Assembly (NCBI GenBank): GCA_028275145.1
Contig: JAQCNG010000187.1
Coordinates: 1 to 8,775 of the forward strand
Length of the DNA stretch: 8,775 nucleotides
Origin: Halovenus sp.
GTDB lineage: Archaea > Halobacteriota > Halobacteria > Halobacteriales > Haloarculaceae
Reading direction: 5' to 3'
Shown here: piece by piece, positions 6,504 to 8,775 of the stretch
How positions within the stretch are numbered: the stretch's first letter is position 1
Layout: every line of letters begins with the position of its first letter
Notes under the pieces: generated by a model
Told to the model about the DNA's origin: nothing
Databases searched by the model: none
Seen by the model: the letters and a program-made list of their open reading frames with translations, nothing else
Made by a program: the position numbers and the translations under genes

Positions 6504-7411
6504 CAGCCCGTCACCTCCAGTTTCGCACAGAAGAAGCCGCCGGTGTTGTTCTGGTGTGGGTAGAGACGCTTCGCGCGGGCGACCGTCGGGTCGAACGACT
6601 CCCCCGCCCACTCGGTGATGCCCGGCGAGTGCGCCAGCGGAATCTCGAACTCGACGAGTCTGCAGGACCGCTCCCCGAGCACGTAGTCCAGGGCGGCCTC
6701 GTTTTCCTCCGGCGCGAACGTACACGTCGAGTAGACCACGGTCCCCCCCTCGCGGGTGACCTCGACGGCGCGCTTGAGCACCCCCTTCTGGACGCCCGAC
6801 ACCCCCTCGATGCGGTCCATCCCCCACCCCTCGAGCACGTCCGGGTTCTTCCGGATGGTTCCCTCACACGAGCAGGGTACGTCCACGAGCGCGCGGTCGT
6901 AGCCCTCGCCGTCGAACGGTTTGAGTGAGTGGTTGCGCGCGTCCTCGTTGGTGATTGCGACGTTGGTCACGCCGAGACGCTCGGCGTTCGAGCGCAGCGG
7001 CGCGACCCGGCCGATGTTGGCGTCCGTGGCCACCACGACCCCCTCGTCGTTCATCAGCGCTGCGAGCTGTGTGGTCTTGCTCCCCGGCGCGGCGCAGGCG
7101 TCCCAGACGCGCTCGCCGGGTTGGGGGTCGAGCACTCTGGCGGGAACGGCCGACACCTCCTCCTGGCCGTGGAGCCAGCCGTGGACGTACGGCCAGTTCG
7201 TTCCTGGCTGGTCCTCGGGCAGTCGGAGCATCCGGGGGTTCCAGTCGGCCTGCTCGTGGGCGATGCCGGCCTCGTCGAGGGCCCGCCGTGTCCTGTCGAC
7301 GGTTGCCTTGACGGTGTTGACCCGGACGACGTGGGGCAGGGGGCGCTCGCAGGCCGCCCGGAACGCGTCGGGGTCGTCCACCAGCGGCTCGTAGCGCTCC
7401 AGCACACTCAT
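6503..7411 (-). CDS. RsmB/RsmF/NSUN-family RNA (cytosine-C5) methyltransferase
   Basis: The product has 302 residues. It carries the NSUN/RsmF signature in order: an RNA-binding N-terminal part (PLPHVVRVNTVKATVD, 25-40), WPYVHGWLHGQEEVSAVP (73-90), motif I DACAAPGSKTTQLA (104-117), the acidic residue ATDAN (128-132), motif IV DVPCSCEGT (177-185) with the product-release Cys180, motif VI STCTFAPEENE (228-238) with the nucleophile Cys230, and RLYPHQNNTGGFFCAKL (282-298). Both key cysteines are present, so it should be active, methylating cytosine C5 in tRNA or rRNA. The start at 7411 (MSVLERYEPLVDD) is chosen over an ATG at 7456 because the 15 extra residues look non-coding and a palindrome lies just before 7411. 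Its length is short for RsmF; the missing RNA-binding domain is the next, overlapping gene. Confidence 0.92.
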   Translation of the reverse strand: MSVLERYEPLVDDPDAFRAACERPLPHVVRVNTVKATVDRTRRALDEAGIAHEQADWNPRMLRLPEDQPGTNWPYVHGWLHGQEEVSAVPARVLDPQPGERVWDACAAPGSKTTQLAALMNDEGVVVATDANIGRVAPLRSNAERLGVTNVAITNEDARNHSLKPFDGEGYDRALVDVPCSCEGTIRKNPDVLEGWGMDRIEGVSGVQKGVLKRAVEVTREGGTVVYSTCTFAPEENEAALDYVLGERSCRLVEFEIPLAHSPGITEWAGESFDPTVARAKRLYPHQNNTGGFFCAKLEVTG

Positions 7412-7424
7412 CGAATCTGATTCG
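7412..7424. promoter_or_regulatory. Palindrome abutting the RNA methyltransferase start
   Basis: CGAATC-T-GATTCG is a perfect 6-base dyad around one base, directly adjoining the ATG at 7409-7411. It could be an operator or a small hairpin at the 5' end of the message. I found no clear TATA box at the usual distance in the 177-base gap (7412-7588) towards vapC, and nothing else of note there. Confidence 0.35.
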
Positions 7425-7588
7425 GACCGCCCTCGCTTGTCGGTTTCGGCTCGCAATCAATCCGTGGTGTCGAAACGAGACCCGGCAGGACCCACCGGGA
7501 GTGTCCAGCACGAGCGTGTCCCGCACTGGCACAGCCGCGTGAGAGAAATTGGTGTGTGGGTTCGGTGTCTCCGGTCTGTGAGTCTTCG

Positions 7589-7990
7589 CTATGACCACGT
7601 GCGGACAGTCAGGTTGTCGACGCTTCCGAAGTCGTCGGTATCTCTTGTGGTGACTGGTTCGTTGTACACGAGTCCAGTGGCAGCGATGGATGCATCAGCG
7701 AATCCCAGAGTCGGTTTCGTATCGCTCGCGAGATGTTGCCCCTGCAGGGCACCGGTTCGACGGGCGATGTTCTGGCCCAGTTCGACGACCGGCAGATTCC
7801 CGAGGAGCTCCTCGTACTGTCGAGCGTTCTCGGTCGGGTTGTCTCCAACACCCACCGACACGTACAGTTCCAGAATCACCGCTGCGGGAATGCGCTGTGG
7901 ACGCCCGGAGGATGCGTGTTTCCGCGCGAAGTTCACAGCACCGTCTTCCCCTGCTGCGAGTGCTATCACGTAGGAGGTGTCGAGGATCAT
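7589..7990 (-). CDS. vapC: PIN-domain ribonuclease toxin, VapC family
   Basis: The product has 133 residues, the normal size for VapC. The four acidic PIN residues are in place: D4 (MILDTSYVIAL), E41 (AVILELYVSV), D99 (LGFADASIAATG) and D117 (VTTRDTDDFG). They coordinate Mg and cleave RNA; VapC toxins usually cut tRNA or rRNA and stop translation unless bound by VapB. Its ATG overlaps the stop of the upstream antitoxin gene as ATGA (7987-7990), the standard toxin-antitoxin arrangement, so the pair is co-transcribed and coupled. The stop is TAG at 7589-7591. By eye the DNA is less GC-rich than the housekeeping genes to the left, which suits an acquired module. Confidence 0.9.
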   Translation of the reverse strand: MILDTSYVIALAAGEDGAVNFARKHASSGRPQRIPAAVILELYVSVGVGDNPTENARQYEELLGNLPVVELGQNIARRTGALQGQHLASDTKPTLGFADASIAATGLVYNEPVTTRDTDDFGSVDNLTVRTWS

Positions 7991-8232
7991 TCGACCTCGA
8001 TATCCAGGGTTTCGAGCAACTGTTCTGTCTGCTTTCGATCGGTCGTTTCCAGTTCGTCCAGAGCCTTGCGGTGTTCACTCGCGGCCGATTCGTCCAGCCA
8101 CCCGCTCCACTCCACGAGGGACCAGTCCGACGTCAAACGGTCGATGGCGTCGCTGAACGACTCGTCGTCGCGCTTCTCGTCTTTGATTTTCGCGTACACA
8201 TCCTCCTCGAGACGAACCTGTTTCGTTCCCAT
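7987..8232 (-). CDS. vapB: VapB-type antitoxin
   Basis: The product has 81 residues. The N-terminal half MGTKQVRLEEDVYAKIKDEK with RDDESFSDAIDRLTSDW is the ribbon-helix-helix-type pattern of archaeal VapB antitoxins (strand KQVRL, then two helices). The acidic, Trp-containing C-terminal half (VEWSGWLDESAASEHRKALD, ending LLETLDIEVE) would wrap the toxin. It should bind and inhibit VapC and, with it, repress its own promoter. The start at 8232 fits the family; the frame is open further upstream to 8544, but that would run through the intergenic region and antisense to the nucleotidyltransferase. It precedes vapC by a 4-base ATGA overlap. The assignment rests on motif and position. Confidence 0.88.
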   Translation of the reverse strand: MGTKQVRLEEDVYAKIKDEKRDDESFSDAIDRLTSDWSLVEWSGWLDESAASEHRKALDELETTDRKQTEQLLETLDIEVE

Positions 8233-8239
8233 GTGTAAA

Positions 8240-8247
8240 CAACGTTG
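8240..8247. promoter_or_regulatory. Possible VapBC operator palindrome
   Basis: CAACGTTG is a perfect 8-base palindrome 8-15 bases before the vapB start codon. VapB antitoxins bind palindromes near their own start, so this is a reasonable autoregulatory site. A second dyad, CGTCTC (8276-8281) with GAGACG (8296-8301), lies further upstream. No good TATA box was identified for vapB. Confidence 0.35.
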
Positions 8248-8348
8248 ACAGAGAAGGATGAATCTGTCGACGGCACGTCTCGACGGTATCACATTGAGAC
8301 GAAACGCGGGGTCCGGACGGTCGAATCCGTTCAGATTTCCTGTCACTG

Positions 8349-8361
8349 TTCGTACAACGAA
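8349..8361. promoter_or_regulatory. Dyad upstream of the nucleotidyltransferase
   Basis: TTCGT-ACA-ACGAA is a perfect 5-base dyad about 35-47 bases before the ATG at 8396, near where the BRE/TATA of this gene should be. A weak TATA-like TTACACA follows at 8367-8373. It could be an operator; the evidence is the symmetry alone. Confidence 0.25.
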
Positions 8362-8395
8362 ACGGTTACACAACTGCTGGAGTCCACACTGTTGT

Positions 8396-8626
8396 ATGGA
8401 TGCTGTTGTACTCGCTGCGGGTGAGGGCACGCGCCTGCGGCCGCTGACCGAAGACAAGCCGAAGGGCATGGTCGAGGTGGCCGGTGAACCGATACTCACG
8501 CACTGTTTCGAGTCGCTGGTCCAGCTGGGGGCCGACAGAATCATTGTCGTTGTCGGGTATCTGAAAGAGACGATTATCGAGCACTACGGAGACGAGTACG
8601 CGGGGGTGCCGATTACGGAAGTTTGA
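8396..8626 (+). pseudogene. Sugar-phosphate nucleotidyltransferase, broken after 76 codons
   Basis: The frame begins MDAVVLAAGEGTRLRPLTED, then KPKGMVEVAGEPILTH: the nucleotide-binding loop (L-A-A-G-x-G-T-R-L at 6-14) and the K-P-K motif of GlmU/RmlA-type nucleotidyltransferases, which make NDP-sugars for glycan and S-layer glycoprotein synthesis. Family members have about 240-400 residues. Here homology runs to GVPIT (about residue 74), where a strand normally continues with an aromatic and a VHQ-like segment, and the frame then stops at TGA 8624-8626. The metal- and sugar-binding parts are missing, so the product should be inactive. The break coincides with the start of the structured segment that follows, so I infer an insertion; the rest of the gene may lie beyond the right edge. 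Confidence 0.8.
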
Positions 8627-8775
8627 GGAGAAAGCCTCGCCGTTCACGGCGGGGATGAATCCGACAATTCCGCCACAACCGCCGGAATTAAGCCCCCTGA
8701 CAGCGTATCTGAGGGTAAGCACAACGGGCAAAAACTGGCGGTTGGATTGGGGTCCGCCCGGACGACGAAGGCCAC
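8618..8775 (+). mobile_element. Left end of a probable IscB-type (IS200/IS605-related) element, partial
   Basis: The sequence departs from the expected nucleotidyltransferase at about 8612-8626, just after ATTAC, and is replaced by non-coding structured DNA that runs off the window. IS200/IS605 elements insert without duplicating the target, often next to a short motif such as TTAC, and none is needed here. No transposase or nuclease gene is inside the window; the exact boundary is not fixed. The alternative is the 3' end of a tnpB element on the opposite strand. Confidence 0.45.
8627..8775 (+). ncRNA. Structured RNA resembling IscB omega RNA (HEARO), partial
   Basis: Consecutive hairpins are visible: CCTCGCCG (8635-8642) with CGGCGGGG (8647-8654), loop TTCA; AATTCCG (8666-8672) with CGGAATT (8683-8689); CCCT-CAG (8695-8703, GA bulged) with CTG-AGGG (8709-8715), loop CGTAT; and CGGGC (8725-8729) with GCCCG (8756-8760). 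The loop of the second hairpin, CAACCGCC (8676-8683), is exactly complementary to GGCGGTTG (8737-8744), an 8-base pseudoknot. The first stem needs a U-G pair (8637-8652), which works only for the plus-strand RNA. HEARO/omega RNAs lie 5' of iscB and guide the IscB nuclease with the bases at their 5' side; here those bases would be nucleotidyltransferase sequence. The family match is from memory of conserved segments (hairpin followed by GATGAATCC, GGGTAAGC, AACGGG), not a search. Confidence 0.6.

Noticed and set aside
6504..6827. Upstream starts for the PUA-like gene
   Set aside because: The frame is open, but it would overlap the RNA methyltransferase gene by more than 300 bases; the TGATG junction gives a natural start at 6503.
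8366..8731. A 121-codon minus-strand open frame at the right end
   Set aside because: It runs antisense through the nucleotidyltransferase start and the hairpins, with no recognisable domain.
8644..8775. A minus-strand frame open to the right edge and ending at TGA 8644-8646, possibly a tnpB 3' end
   Set aside because: The peptide has no TnpB motif in view, and the U-G pair and pseudoknot fit a plus-strand RNA better. Kept only as the alternative to the IscB reading.

Overview
The window looks like chromosomal DNA of a haloarchaeon (class Halobacteria). The DNA is GC-rich and the proteins are acidic, with many Asp and Glu. Several genes match haloarchaeal families (DUF2240, DUF5793, DUF5817). 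Archaeal TATA boxes (TTTATA-like) sit about 25-35 bases before start codons with almost no leader and no Shine-Dalgarno site. No rRNA, tRNA or CRISPR array was seen. Family names come from recognising the protein sequences, not from a database search.

Layout. (1) 1-1435, minus strand: a class I SAM-dependent methyltransferase, a DUF2240 protein, and the start of a short conserved protein that overlaps the DUF2240 gene by 8 bases and runs off the left edge. (2) 1436-1703: a gene-free stretch with a run of hairpins and palindromes. (3) 1704-2171, minus: a DUF5793 protein. (4) 2310-5231, plus: a wax-ester-synthase/DGAT-type O-acyltransferase with a variant active-site motif, then a membrane-anchored J-domain protein with a long low-complexity linker and a 42-base tandem repeat. 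Each has its own TATA box. (5) 5267-5779, minus: a zinc-ribbon DUF5817 protein. (6) 5836-5946: a perfect 16-base inverted repeat enclosing three smaller dyads. (7) 5946-7411, minus: an RsmF/NSUN-type RNA m5C methyltransferase and, overlapping by one base, a separate RsmF-C-terminal (PUA-like) protein; together they look like one enzyme split over two coupled genes. (8) 7589-8232, minus: a VapBC toxin-antitoxin pair with an ATGA overlap. (9) 8396-8626, plus: a sugar-phosphate nucleotidyltransferase cut to 76 codons. (10) about 8618-8775, plus: a strongly structured segment right after the broken gene, with three successive hairpins and an 8-base pseudoknot. It resembles the omega/HEARO RNA at the left end of an IscB-type (IS200/IS605-related) element.

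The left and middle parts are ordinary chromosomal housekeeping genes. The right end, from about 7590, is accessory in character: a toxin-antitoxin pair, an interrupted gene and a probable RNA-guided-nuclease element entering from the right. The most promising lead is the 8627-8775 RNA, followed by the 5836-5946 palindromic element.
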